The notes beneath the pieces were generated by a model. The model searched no databases. It saw only the letters and a list, made by a program, of their open reading frames with translations, and was not told the DNA's origin. The position numbers and the translations under genes are program-made. From an uncultured Collinsella sp. (GTDB taxonomy: Bacteria; Actinomycetota; Coriobacteriia; Coriobacteriales; Coriobacteriaceae), in contig CABUDQ010000009.1 in assembly GCA_902490365.1 (NCBI GenBank), positions 1-52,335 on the forward strand: 52,335 nucleotides of DNA. Reading direction: 5' to 3'. Shown here piece after piece: positions 31,606 through 39,161 of the stretch (the stretch's first letter is position 1; each line of letters starts with the position of its first letter).

Positions 31606-33633
31606 CTACGGGCGCTCGTCGGGAGCCAGGCGTTGCATCTTGTTCACGGCCTTGAACTTGGTGAACAGCGGCACGTACTCAAAGCTCACGTTGGAGTTCT
31701 CCAAGCCGTACCAGCGTGCAGGCGTGCCGGCGGCGCGACGAATGATGTACTTGAGCGTGATGGCCGTACGCTCGCTCGGCTCCACATCGCTTTCGGGCGC
31801 CAGAAGCTTACGGATCAGGACGAACTTGAACGTACCGATGTTGCCCGGATCCTTGTAGACCGAGTAGTCATGCGTCTGCGCCGGCAGCTCGCCGGTGGCA
31901 GCCAGGTCCTGAACGACCTGACGCAGGTAGGCATTGACGCGCTGGTTAATCTTGTAGCCCAGGTACAGGTGCACGCGGAACACGTAGTCGGTGCCGAACG
32001 TCTCGACCGAATAGGCAAAGGTATGCGGTTCGTCCATGGTCTCGACATTCACGAACCACCAGGCGCGAGCGCGCTTGGGATGCTTGTCCAAGATCGAGTA
32101 GACGATATCACGGTCGATGTAATCGGTATGGGTGTCCTTGGTCAGGTACACGATGTTGTCGCTCAGGCGCTCGTAGCGATCATCATCGCGCAGGCGCTTG
32201 AGCTGCGGCAGGTAGCTGCGCAGCGGCAGCAGCGTAAACTGGCGCTGCTCAACAGCCGTACCGTTGTACCAGCACACCATGATGCCCATGATGAGCGCGG
32301 CCATGAGGATGGTGAAGTAGCCGCCGTGGAAGAACTTGGTGAGTGAGCTCACGAAGAAGAAGCCTTCGAGCAAAAGGAAGAAAGCCGCGAAGATCCACGG
32401 AGCAACCTTGAGCTTGCGCTCCTCGTGCAGGTAGAAGAAGAGCAGCAGCGTGGTGCACATCATAGTCAGCGTAATGGCAAGGCCGTAGGCGGCTTCCATA
32501 TGCGCCGAGTTCTGGAACAGCAGCACCACGATGACGCAGCCCACGAGCATGACGTTGTTGACCATGGGGATGTAGAGCTGGCCCTTGGTCTCGGCAGGGT
32601 AGAAGACCTGCATGTGCGGCATGAGGTCCAGACGGCTGGCCTCGGACACCAGCGAAAACGCGCCGGTAATGAGCGCCTGCGAGGCAATGATGGCCGCGAC
32701 GGTGGAAAGGCCGACGGCAAAGGGGCGCAGACCCGGGGCGAGCATCTGGTAGAAGGGGTTGAGGTCGGCGATACCCATGAGCTCCGGGTTGCCGGCGTTG
32801 TTGATAAGCCACGCGCCCTGGCCCATGTAGGACAGCAGCAGGCAGCACTTAACGAACGGCCAGGTGGCATAGATGTTGCCGCGGCCCACATGGCCCATGT
32901 CGGAATAGAGCGCCTCGGCACCGGTGGTAGCGAGGAAGCAGCTGCCCAAAATCATGATGCCCGCATGGTTGTTGGGGCTCAGCAGAAAAGCGATGCCACG
33001 CAACGGGTTGAGGCACAGCAGCACCGCGGGATACTGGCAGACAAAGAACAGGCCCGTGCCGCCCAGGAACAAAAACCACAGCGTCATGATGGGGCCGAAG
33101 GCGTGACCGATCTTGGCCGTGCCGATGCGCTGCACCAAGAAGAGCGCGATGATGATGGCAAGCGTGATGGCGACGACACGACCCTGGTCGTCACCGAGCA
33201 CGGCATGGACCGCCGGGATGGTGCGCAGGCCCTCGATGGCCGTGGTGACGGTAACGGCAGGCGTCAGGATGCCGTCGGCGAGGAGCGCCGCGCCGCCCAG
33301 CATGGCGGGGATGATGAGCCACTTGCCGCAGCGCTTGACCAGGCTGTACAGGGCAAAGATGCCGCCCTCGCCGTGGTTGTCGGCGCGCAGCGAGATCAGC
33401 ACGTACTTGACGGTCGTCAGCAGCGTGACCGTCCACACGACAAGGGAGAGCGCGCCGAGCACGAACTCCTGCGTGACGCTTCCGATGCCGCCGTTGCCGG
33501 CAACGAGCGCCTTGGTTACATACATGGGGCTGGTGCCGATATCGCCGTACACCACGCCCAGCGTGACGAGCATCGCCGAGATGCTCACAGGAATCGCAGC
33601 GTGCGAGGCTACTTCCTTTGCCTTTTGTTCCAT
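31606..33633 (-). CDS. kup: KUP-family potassium uptake transporter
   Basis: A 675-residue potassium/proton symporter. The family hallmark GVVYGDIGTSPMYV lies near residue 28, followed by NHGEGGIFALYSLVKR and GILTPAVTVTTAIEG; about 12 helices occupy residues 20-455, and a cytoplasmic C-terminal domain follows. Length is standard. Start MEQKAKEVAS at 33633 follows GGGAGG; the TTG six codons earlier is less likely. A TATAAT-like -10 (minus strand) lies at 33669-33674. The two-component pair downstream is in the same orientation and may be controlled by, or control, potassium supply through this protein. Confidence 0.95.
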   Translation of the reverse strand: MEQKAKEVASHAAIPVSISAMLVTLGVVYGDIGTSPMYVTKALVAGNGGIGSVTQEFVLGALSLVVWTVTLLTTVKYVLISLRADNHGEGGIFALYSLVKRCGKWLIIPAMLGGAALLADGILTPAVTVTTAIEGLRTIPAVHAVLGDDQGRVVAITLAIIIALFLVQRIGTAKIGHAFGPIMTLWFLFLGGTGLFFVCQYPAVLLCLNPLRGIAFLLSPNNHAGIMILGSCFLATTGAEALYSDMGHVGRGNIYATWPFVKCCLLLSYMGQGAWLINNAGNPELMGIADLNPFYQMLAPGLRPFAVGLSTVAAIIASQALITGAFSLVSEASRLDLMPHMQVFYPAETKGQLYIPMVNNVMLVGCVIVVLLFQNSAHMEAAYGLAITLTMMCTTLLLFFYLHEERKLKVAPWIFAAFFLLLEGFFFVSSLTKFFHGGYFTILMAALIMGIMVCWYNGTAVEQRQFTLLPLRSYLPQLKRLRDDDRYERLSDNIVYLTKDTHTDYIDRDIVYSILDKHPKRARAWWFVNVETMDEPHTFAYSVETFGTDYVFRVHLYLGYKINQRVNAYLRQVVQDLAATGELPAQTHDYSVYKDPGNIGTFKFVLIRKLLAPESDVEPSERTAITLKYIIRRAAGTPARWYGLENSNVSFEYVPLFTKFKAVNKMQRLAPDERP

Positions 33634-33758
33634 AAGCCAGTTTCCTCCCAATTTTAACGTTCGACGGGATTATAGGTAATCAGCCCATGTTTGAATGGTA
33701 CTGTTTTCCCAGCTAAATAAACATTTATGCGGCCTTTAGGCCACCGCGGCGATATGGA

Positions 33759-33789
33759 ATGTGACAAAGGGACAGTCCCTTTGTCACAT
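33759..33789. repeat. 31-bp palindromic repeat, copy 4
   Basis: atgtgacaaagggac-a-gtccctttgtcacat, a perfect palindrome around one central base, 11 bases after the nitroreductase stop on the minus strand. Same family as 5138, 6687 and 16320. Confidence 0.92.
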
Positions 33790-33800
33790 CGCCGCATTCG

Positions 33801-34676
33801 TTACTTGCCGAGCCAGTTTTTGAACCACCACTCCATGGAACGGCTCATCTCGGCCATAAAGGGGCTCGTGTGCTTGCGGGTGTAGATATCCACCACGCGC
33901 TCGCCTGCCTCACGGGCATGCGGACGGAACATCGCGTCCATCTCGGCCACCTGCGCGTCCATGGTCGCGGTATCGGCGCGGCGGTAGCGCTCCTCGTGCA
34001 CCAGGTTCACCACGGGATGCGCGATTGCCGGACGCTCCTTGCGGGGCGTGCCGATGATGAGCATCGACAGCGGCATGGTATAGGGAGGCAAGTCCAGCAG
34101 CGAGGCGACTTCCTCGGCATTCTCGACGATATCACCGATGTAGCAGCTCCCCAGCCCCAGGGCCTCGGCGGCGACCACGGCATTTTGCGCGGCGATCACG
34201 GCGTCCTGCGCCGCGATGGCAAAGTCACCCAGACCCGGTGCACGACGGGGCGCCTTGCCCGTGCGCTCGACAAACTCGGGCTTAAAGCAGCCCACGTGCT
34301 CAAACAGATCGATCCACTTGGCATAATCGACCACAAATATTAGTGCCCAGGGCGCCTTGGCGATCATGGGCTGGTGATCGCACAGGTCGGCGAGGCGGTC
34401 CAATGTGGCCTGCTCGCGAATGCTCACGATGGAATACATCATCATGGCGCCCGCCGACGGCGCGCGACTCGCCGCATGCAAAATCGCCGCCCGCTGCTCG
34501 TCAGTCACCGCCACGGGACGGTCGTCGTCATCACGCGCGAAGGCACGCGTAGACGAGCGATGCTCCAAGATGTCCAGCACTGTGTTGCCCGTAGTCTCGA
34601 CCGGATAGCCGCACGTATCCACGCCCGCAGCTCCGCCGCAGTACTCGGCGCCTGTCATACAAACCTGCTCGCTCAT
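33801..34676 (-). CDS. Nitroreductase-family FMN protein
   Basis: A 291-residue flavin oxidoreductase. ILEHRSSTRAF near residue 36 is the FMN phosphate-binding N-terminal motif, APSAGAMMMYSIVSI is the second block, and AAQNAVVAAEALGLGSCYIG is the long conserved helix with G-x-G. The N-terminal 30 residues are cysteine-rich (VCMTGAEYCGGAAGVDTCGY), which is unusual and might bind metal. Substrate unknown; such enzymes reduce nitro or quinone compounds or act in flavin and cofactor chemistry. It stands alone, with a palindrome beyond its 3' end. Confidence 0.88.
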   Translation of the reverse strand: MSEQVCMTGAEYCGGAAGVDTCGYPVETTGNTVLDILEHRSSTRAFARDDDDRPVAVTDEQRAAILHAASRAPSAGAMMMYSIVSIREQATLDRLADLCDHQPMIAKAPWALIFVVDYAKWIDLFEHVGCFKPEFVERTGKAPRRAPGLGDFAIAAQDAVIAAQNAVVAAEALGLGSCYIGDIVENAEEVASLLDLPPYTMPLSMLIIGTPRKERPAIAHPVVNLVHEERYRRADTATMDAQVAEMDAMFRPHAREAGERVVDIYTRKHTSPFMAEMSRSMEWWFKNWLGK

Positions 34677-34887
34677 CGCCCTACCCTCGCCATTTCTTTA
34701 AGAAGCCTTTACGTTTCCGTGTAATTCCCGTCCATTATCGCGCAGGTCGCCACTACATTGCGCCACACCGCCACACGTGCGCGTTAATATGGCTGGTTGT
34801 GCGCAGCCACCAATTGCTGCGCATATCTTGCTAACAATCGGGTAAACCCCCGCTTTCGTAGGTTTTAAGTTTGTGAGGAGTCTCAGC

Positions 34888-37188
34888 ATGTTCGCAGCCG
34901 CCATCTCGCTCGTCGGTCTTGCGGCGACCATCTACCTTGTCTTGCGCGAGGCCAAGGCCATTCGCGCTCAGTCGGGCACCGTTGCCAAAAGCGCTCTTGG
35001 GTGGAGCGTCGTCTTCGGCCTGTTCCAGCTCTTTTTGACCATTTGGGGCGCCATTGGCCTCGTCGCCCAAAACGAGCCGCTCGCCTTTGTGATGCTCATT
35101 CTGACCAACGCCATCCTTACCGGCTGCGCCTGGGCCAGCATCGCCCGCGACCGCATCGCCCCGCGCGTCTTTGCGTTCGCCGGGCCCGACGCCCCCGCCC
35201 CCACCGGCAAGCTCGCCCGCCTGCGCGGCGCCTTTGTGGGCAAACCGCTCGTCGCCGCCGTCCTGTGCCTGCTGCTCGCCGGCGTCTTTGCGCTGCTGGG
35301 CATGGAGGTCTCGTCCAACCACGACTTTACCTGGGTCTATCCCCTATGCATCCTGCTCGAGTGGGCTATCATCACCACGCTCATGGTCGGCCTGTTTTTC
35401 CTGTTCCAGCGCCACGGCGCAGCTCCCGCGGTCCTGGCCTTTGCCCTCTTTGTCCTGGGCATTGCCGAGTTCTTCGTCATCACGTTTAAATCCATGCCCA
35501 TTCAGCCGGGCGACCTTTCGGCCATCTCCACCGCCGCCGCAGTCGCCGGCACCGGCTACACCTTCTCCATCTCGCTGTTCTGCGTGCTGTCCATGGGCTT
35601 TACCGCCATCGCCATGCTGCTATGCGAGTACGCCGGCCTGGTGGCACCGCACCGTCAGAAGGGTGCCGCCAACGCCAAGCGCATGCTGCTCATCAACCTG
35701 CTCGTGGCGGTGCTGTGCCTGGGCGGCGTGACCGCGCATGTCACGCTTATCGACTACTACAACACCCTCGGCATCACCGTCTACACCTGGCGTCCGCTCG
35801 AGAGCTACTGGCGCGAGGGCTACCTGCCTGCCTTTATTAGTGCGGCGCAGTCCATCAAGCCGCCCAAACCCGCCGACTACTCCGTCGACGATGCCAAGGC
35901 CACGCTCAAAAAGTACGCCAAGGCCTACGACAAGTCCGACGCCGCCAAGAGCGACGAGCGCGCCGCCGCAAAGGAGCAGTTCGACAGCGAGAAGCCCACG
36001 GTCATCGCCATCATGAACGAGACCTTCTCCGACCTGTCGATCTACCAGAACATGCGCGCCGGCTACGAGGGTCCGCAGTACTTTAAAAGCCTGTCCAACT
36101 GCCTCAGCCGCGGCAAGCTCTATGTGAGCGCCTACGGCGGCGGTACCGCCAATACCGAGTTTGAGTTTATGACCGGCAACTCCATGGCCAACTTGGGCTC
36201 AGGCGTGTACCCCTACACCATCTACAACATGGAAACGACTGGGAACCTGGCAGAGCAGTTCAAGTCGCTCGGATATTCCACCACGGCCATGCACCCCAAC
36301 CACGCGACCAACTGGAACCGCGAGAACGTCTATAAGGACTTTGGCTTTGACCAGTTCCTGTCCATCAACGACTTCCAGGGAGCCGACACCCTGCGCGGCA
36401 TGGTGACCGACCAGGCAACCTACGACAAGATCCTTGAGCTGCTCGATCAGAACGCCGATCCGCAGTTTATCTTCGACGTGACCATGCAGAACCACTCGGG
36501 CTACGACACGGGCCTGCTGCCGGTCGACAAGCAGATGCACCTGAACATCGACACGACGGACCTGGACGCCAAGACCGTCGAGGACGGTACGCTCTCCGAT
36601 GTCGACGAGTATGTCTCGTGCATCGAGCAGTCCGACCAGGCGCTTCGCTACTTCCTCAACGCCCTGAGCAAGCTCGACCGTAAGGTTGTCGTGGTGTTCT
36701 GGGGCGACCATCAGCCGTTCTTCCCGTCCAAGTTCAACGACAAGTGGTTTACCGGCGAGGACGACGCCACGCACCAGGAGCGCTTGTGGCAGACCGACTA
36801 CATCATCTGGGCTAACTACGACGTTGCCGGTTGCAACCAGACGAGTGAGGTCGACGACCTGTCCACCAACTATCTGTCCACCCAGCTGATGCAGCTGATC
36901 GGCGCACCGCTGACCGACTACCAGAAGGCGCACATGACGCTGCGCGAGTCGCTGCCCGCTATCAACTCCGTGGGCTACGAGGACGCCAGCCTGCGCTGGG
37001 CGCTCTCCTCCAACGTCACCGGTGACGACGCCGCCGCAGCAGCCGCCACCAAGGCGCGCGAGGATTACGCCAAGATGCAATATTACGAGATGTTCCGCGA
37101 CGGCAAGAACGTCTATACGGAGCACTTCCAGACCGAGGCCAACGAGACCGACCCCAACCTGGCACCGGGCACGACGAAGATCAAGTAG
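34888..37188 (+). CDS. LTA synthase-like sulfatase-fold membrane enzyme
   Basis: A 766-residue membrane protein. About seven helices fill residues 1-300, then an extracellular alkaline-phosphatase/sulfatase domain begins with PTVIAIMNETFSDLSIYQNM. GGGTANTEFEFMTGNS carries the catalytic threonine as in LtaS-type enzymes, and VVFWGDHQPFFPSKF holds metal-binding D and H residues. Family members transfer phosphoglycerol or similar head groups to build or decorate teichoic acids and glycans; the exact product here is unknown. Start MFAAAISLVG at 34888 follows GAGGAG. A short palindrome (tgcgcagc / gctgcgca, 34800-34823) upstream could be an operator. It is followed by a family B palindromic element. 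Confidence 0.88.
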   Translation: MFAAAISLVGLAATIYLVLREAKAIRAQSGTVAKSALGWSVVFGLFQLFLTIWGAIGLVAQNEPLAFVMLILTNAILTGCAWASIARDRIAPRVFAFAGPDAPAPTGKLARLRGAFVGKPLVAAVLCLLLAGVFALLGMEVSSNHDFTWVYPLCILLEWAIITTLMVGLFFLFQRHGAAPAVLAFALFVLGIAEFFVITFKSMPIQPGDLSAISTAAAVAGTGYTFSISLFCVLSMGFTAIAMLLCEYAGLVAPHRQKGAANAKRMLLINLLVAVLCLGGVTAHVTLIDYYNTLGITVYTWRPLESYWREGYLPAFISAAQSIKPPKPADYSVDDAKATLKKYAKAYDKSDAAKSDERAAAKEQFDSEKPTVIAIMNETFSDLSIYQNMRAGYEGPQYFKSLSNCLSRGKLYVSAYGGGTANTEFEFMTGNSMANLGSGVYPYTIYNMETTGNLAEQFKSLGYSTTAMHPNHATNWNRENVYKDFGFDQFLSINDFQGADTLRGMVTDQATYDKILELLDQNADPQFIFDVTMQNHSGYDTGLLPVDKQMHLNIDTTDLDAKTVEDGTLSDVDEYVSCIEQSDQALRYFLNALSKLDRKVVVVFWGDHQPFFPSKFNDKWFTGEDDATHQERLWQTDYIIWANYDVAGCNQTSEVDDLSTNYLSTQLMQLIGAPLTDYQKAHMTLRESLPAINSVGYEDASLRWALSSNVTGDDAAAAAATKAREDYAKMQYYEMFRDGKNVYTEHFQTEANETDPNLAPGTTKIK

Positions 37189-37208
37189 CGGGTCGCTCAT
37201 AACTGAAA

Positions 37209-37338
37209 CGTCTGTCCGGGCGGAGGCATATAAGGTTCCCTGCTCGGACAGTCCTGCGCAAGACGGAGGCCACATTAAGTGGCCTCCTTTGCGTGCGGAA
37301 CTCGCGATGAACCTTATATGCCTCCGCCCGGACAGACG
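37209..37338. repeat. Nested palindromic element, family B copy 1
   Basis: Outer arms 37209-37238 and 37309-37338 are perfect over 30 bp (cgtctgtccgggcggaggca...). The core of about 70 bases contains the hairpin ggaggccac-attaa-gtggcctcc (37265-37287) followed by tttg, and is closely shared, inverted, with the element at 37744-37870, whose arms have a different sequence. It lies just after the LtaS-like gene, whose terminator it may be. Confidence 0.85.
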
Positions 37339-37392
37339 CCCTGTTGTTGGAGTACGGCTTGTCATGGGGGTACCCGCAACATATATAAGTTG

Positions 37393-37418
37393 AAGGCCAC
37401 GTCATGTGGCCTTTTTGC
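37393..37418 (+). terminator. Hairpin with T-run
   Basis: aaggccac-gtcat-gtggcctttttg, a classic intrinsic terminator shape, similar to the inner hairpins of the family B elements on either side. Confidence 0.65.
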
Positions 37419-37420
37419 AT

Positions 37421-37726
37421 CCGGAAACTGTGTCCCAGAATTCATGTCCGGAGTGGGATGCAGTTTCCTCTTGCGACCCCGTCGGGAAAGCGCATCCCAC
37501 TCCGATCACAAATTCCGGGTCACATTTTCCGCCAAAGGATTCAACCGGAAAGTGCATCCCATTCCAAGCCTTAATTCCGGGACATAGTTTCCGGACAAGA
37601 CATCAACCGGAAAGTGGGGACCACTCTGAGCGTCGATTCTGGGACACACTTTCCGAAACGCCGCGCATTCGGAAAGTGCGTCCCGCTCTGAATACATCCG
37701 GACATGGAATATCCGCTTATTAGGCC
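37421..37726. repeat. Imperfect repeat array, left flank of the fibre operon
   Basis: About 300 bases of recurring blocks such as ggaaagtgcatcccattcc and ttccgggacatagtttccgg, which alternate as near-complementary pairs and can form several hairpins. The same blocks, in the same order and orientation, occur at 47083-47329 beyond the other end of the fibre operon. No ORF in it looks real. Confidence 0.8.
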
Positions 37727-37743
37727 TTCCATCAATAAAGGGG

Positions 37744-37870
37744 CGCCCTCCCGAGCGGCGGGCTCGAAGTTCATCGCGAGTTCCGCACGCAAAGAAGGCC
37801 ACTTAATGTGGCCTTCTTCTTGTGCAGGACTGTAGAGCAGGGAACTTCGTGCCCGCCGCCCGGGAGGGCG
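37744..37870. repeat. Nested palindromic element, family B copy 2
   Basis: Outer arms 37744-37772 and 37842-37870 (29 bp, two mismatches, cgccctcccg-gcggcgggc) enclose the inverted version of the copy 1 core, with hairpin gaaggccac-ttaat-gtggccttc at 37794-37816. On the minus strand it lies 20 bases beyond the last fibre-operon gene and may terminate that operon. Confidence 0.85.
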
Positions 37871-37889
37871 TTGCGTTTAGAAGATGGAC

Positions 37890-38588
37890 CTAGCGCTTGT
37901 TCCTCCGGGACAAAAGAAGCGCGGCTATAAATGCGATGATTGCAAGCGTCAGCAACACCAAAAGCAACGTGAGTGTGCTGTCGCCCGTTGCCACGAGACC
38001 GAGCAAGCCGGGCTTCTTGCTGCCAGCAGACTGCACGGGGATCTTCTCGCCGTCGTCCTCGGCGGTAATCTCCCAGCGAATGGTCTTGTTTGCGTCGGCA
38101 AGCTCGTTGCCTACCGACGTCGGGACACTTAGTTGCAAATTGAGCACCGTGCTGCCATCGCTCGCAAACGTTGCGACCTGCGTGGGATAGGCAAACACGC
38201 TGCCCGGCGTTCCCGTCTGGAGCCAACCGGCAGACGCATCGCCCGCCGACGCTGTCAAGGTAATGGGCGACAGCAGGTGTGCCGTCTCGTGATCGACAAC
38301 GGCCCGCACAAACACGCGTACCTGGGACTTTACGCCCGTGGCACGAACCTCGATCTGCTGCTCGCGCACATCGCCGGGCATCAGATCTTTAAAGGCCAAA
38401 AACAGATCGGGCTCCCCCGAAGAGCCCGTCGCTCCCGAGACCGTCAACTGTCGCGCATTTCCGTCATAGGCAATCGCGGGAGCGTCGGCAAACGCACGAG
38501 CAGGCGCGGCGAGCGCGACAATGCAGAAAATGGCCGCGACCACGCAGCGCAAGGAAGTCGCAACGTCTTTGCGAATTGGGAAAGCCAT
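37890..38588 (-). CDS. Secreted protein with C-terminal membrane anchor, last gene of fibre operon
   Basis: A 232-residue protein. A signal peptide (residues about 12-34, CVVAAIFCIVALAAPARAFA) is followed by an extracellular β-rich domain (DLFLAFKDLMPGDVREQQIE resembles the TasA/DUF-type 'PGD' motif of SipW-linked proteins), then GLVATGDS, a hydrophobic helix LTLLLVLLTLAIIAFIAALL and a basic tail SRRNKR. The C-terminal layout resembles a cell-wall sorting region but lacks an LPXTG-like motif, so it is probably anchored in the membrane. Start at 38588 lies 2 bases after the previous stop. It may tether the fibre to the cell; this is inference from position and topology. Confidence 0.75.
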   Translation of the reverse strand: MAFPIRKDVATSLRCVVAAIFCIVALAAPARAFADAPAIAYDGNARQLTVSGATGSSGEPDLFLAFKDLMPGDVREQQIEVRATGVKSQVRVFVRAVVDHETAHLLSPITLTASAGDASAGWLQTGTPGSVFAYPTQVATFASDGSTVLNLQLSVPTSVGNELADANKTIRWEITAEDDGEKIPVQSAGSKKPGLLGLVATGDSTLTLLLVLLTLAIIAFIAALLLSRRNKR

Positions 38589-38590
38589 AC

Positions 38591-39160
38591 TTACGCACCC
38601 CCATGCGGCGGCACCAGCACGCCATCCTCGACTGCACAGCCCCATGCCTCTGCAACTGCATCGTCGGGCGTGGATTGAATTGCCTGGGTCGAAATGTCAA
38701 CGACCAGGTTCTTCCCACCTGCTTTATGCTCAGTCACGCTCTTGATGAGCACATCGGTTTTGCCCATCGGAGCAACGGGAGACGTCCAGTAGTAGTACCC
38801 GTCGGACGCGACAACCCAAGACGAGGCGGTGTTAGAAGCAGATGCCTTGGACACACTGCCCCACGCAATGACGTAGTCGGTGCCGGCAACTGGTTCATCC
38901 CACAGGCGCGCGCCATTCTGGTCCTGCCAGTAGATATCCACCGCAACACGCAGGTATGCCGGGGCCGAGCCGTTGTTTGTAATCATGACGTTGCTCTTCA
39001 CATTGCCATCGAGCTTCTCATCTACCGAGGGCGCCACCGAACCAAAACCAAACTCGTTGACCAGCACGCCCGTAACCGAAAGCCACGCAAAGGTACCGGC
39101 AGCGCCAGCCAACAGGAGAACGCCAACAAGGAGGGCGACGATTTGCTTGCGCTTAGTCAT
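38591..39160 (-). CDS. TasA/camelysin-like secreted subunit 3
   Basis: A 189-residue protein with an N-terminal segment KQIVALLVGVLLLAGAAGTF followed by AWLSVTGVLVNEFGFGSV, the signal and mature start typical of SipW substrates. SNVMITNNGSAPAYLRVAVD is the common β-strand block of these subunits, and YYYWTSPVAPMGKTDVLIKS is the second. It starts one base after the adhesin stop. It is expected to be cut by the SipW enzyme encoded first in the operon and to polymerise or cap a fibre. It differs clearly from the other two subunits, so they likely have different places in the fibre. Confidence 0.8.
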   Translation of the reverse strand: MTKRKQIVALLVGVLLLAGAAGTFAWLSVTGVLVNEFGFGSVAPSVDEKLDGNVKSNVMITNNGSAPAYLRVAVDIYWQDQNGARLWDEPVAGTDYVIAWGSVSKASASNTASSWVVASDGYYYWTSPVAPMGKTDVLIKSVTEHKAGGKNLVVDISTQAIQSTPDDAVAEAWGCAVEDGVLVPPHGGA

Positions 39161-39161
39161 C

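Noticed and set aside
33634..33800. Cyclic-di-AMP (ydaO-type) riboswitch upstream of kup
   Set aside because: Some kup genes carry one, but the leader here is only about 35 bases after the likely -10 and shows none of the conserved blocks.
37209..37870. Integron attC sites
   Set aside because: The paired arms recall attC folding, but there is no integron integrase, no cassette array and no R/L box sequence.
37890..37960. LPXTG-type sorting signal on the last fibre-operon protein
   Set aside because: The C-terminal helix and basic tail are present, but the preceding sequence (GLVATGDS) has no LPXTG-like pentapeptide and no sortase gene is nearby.
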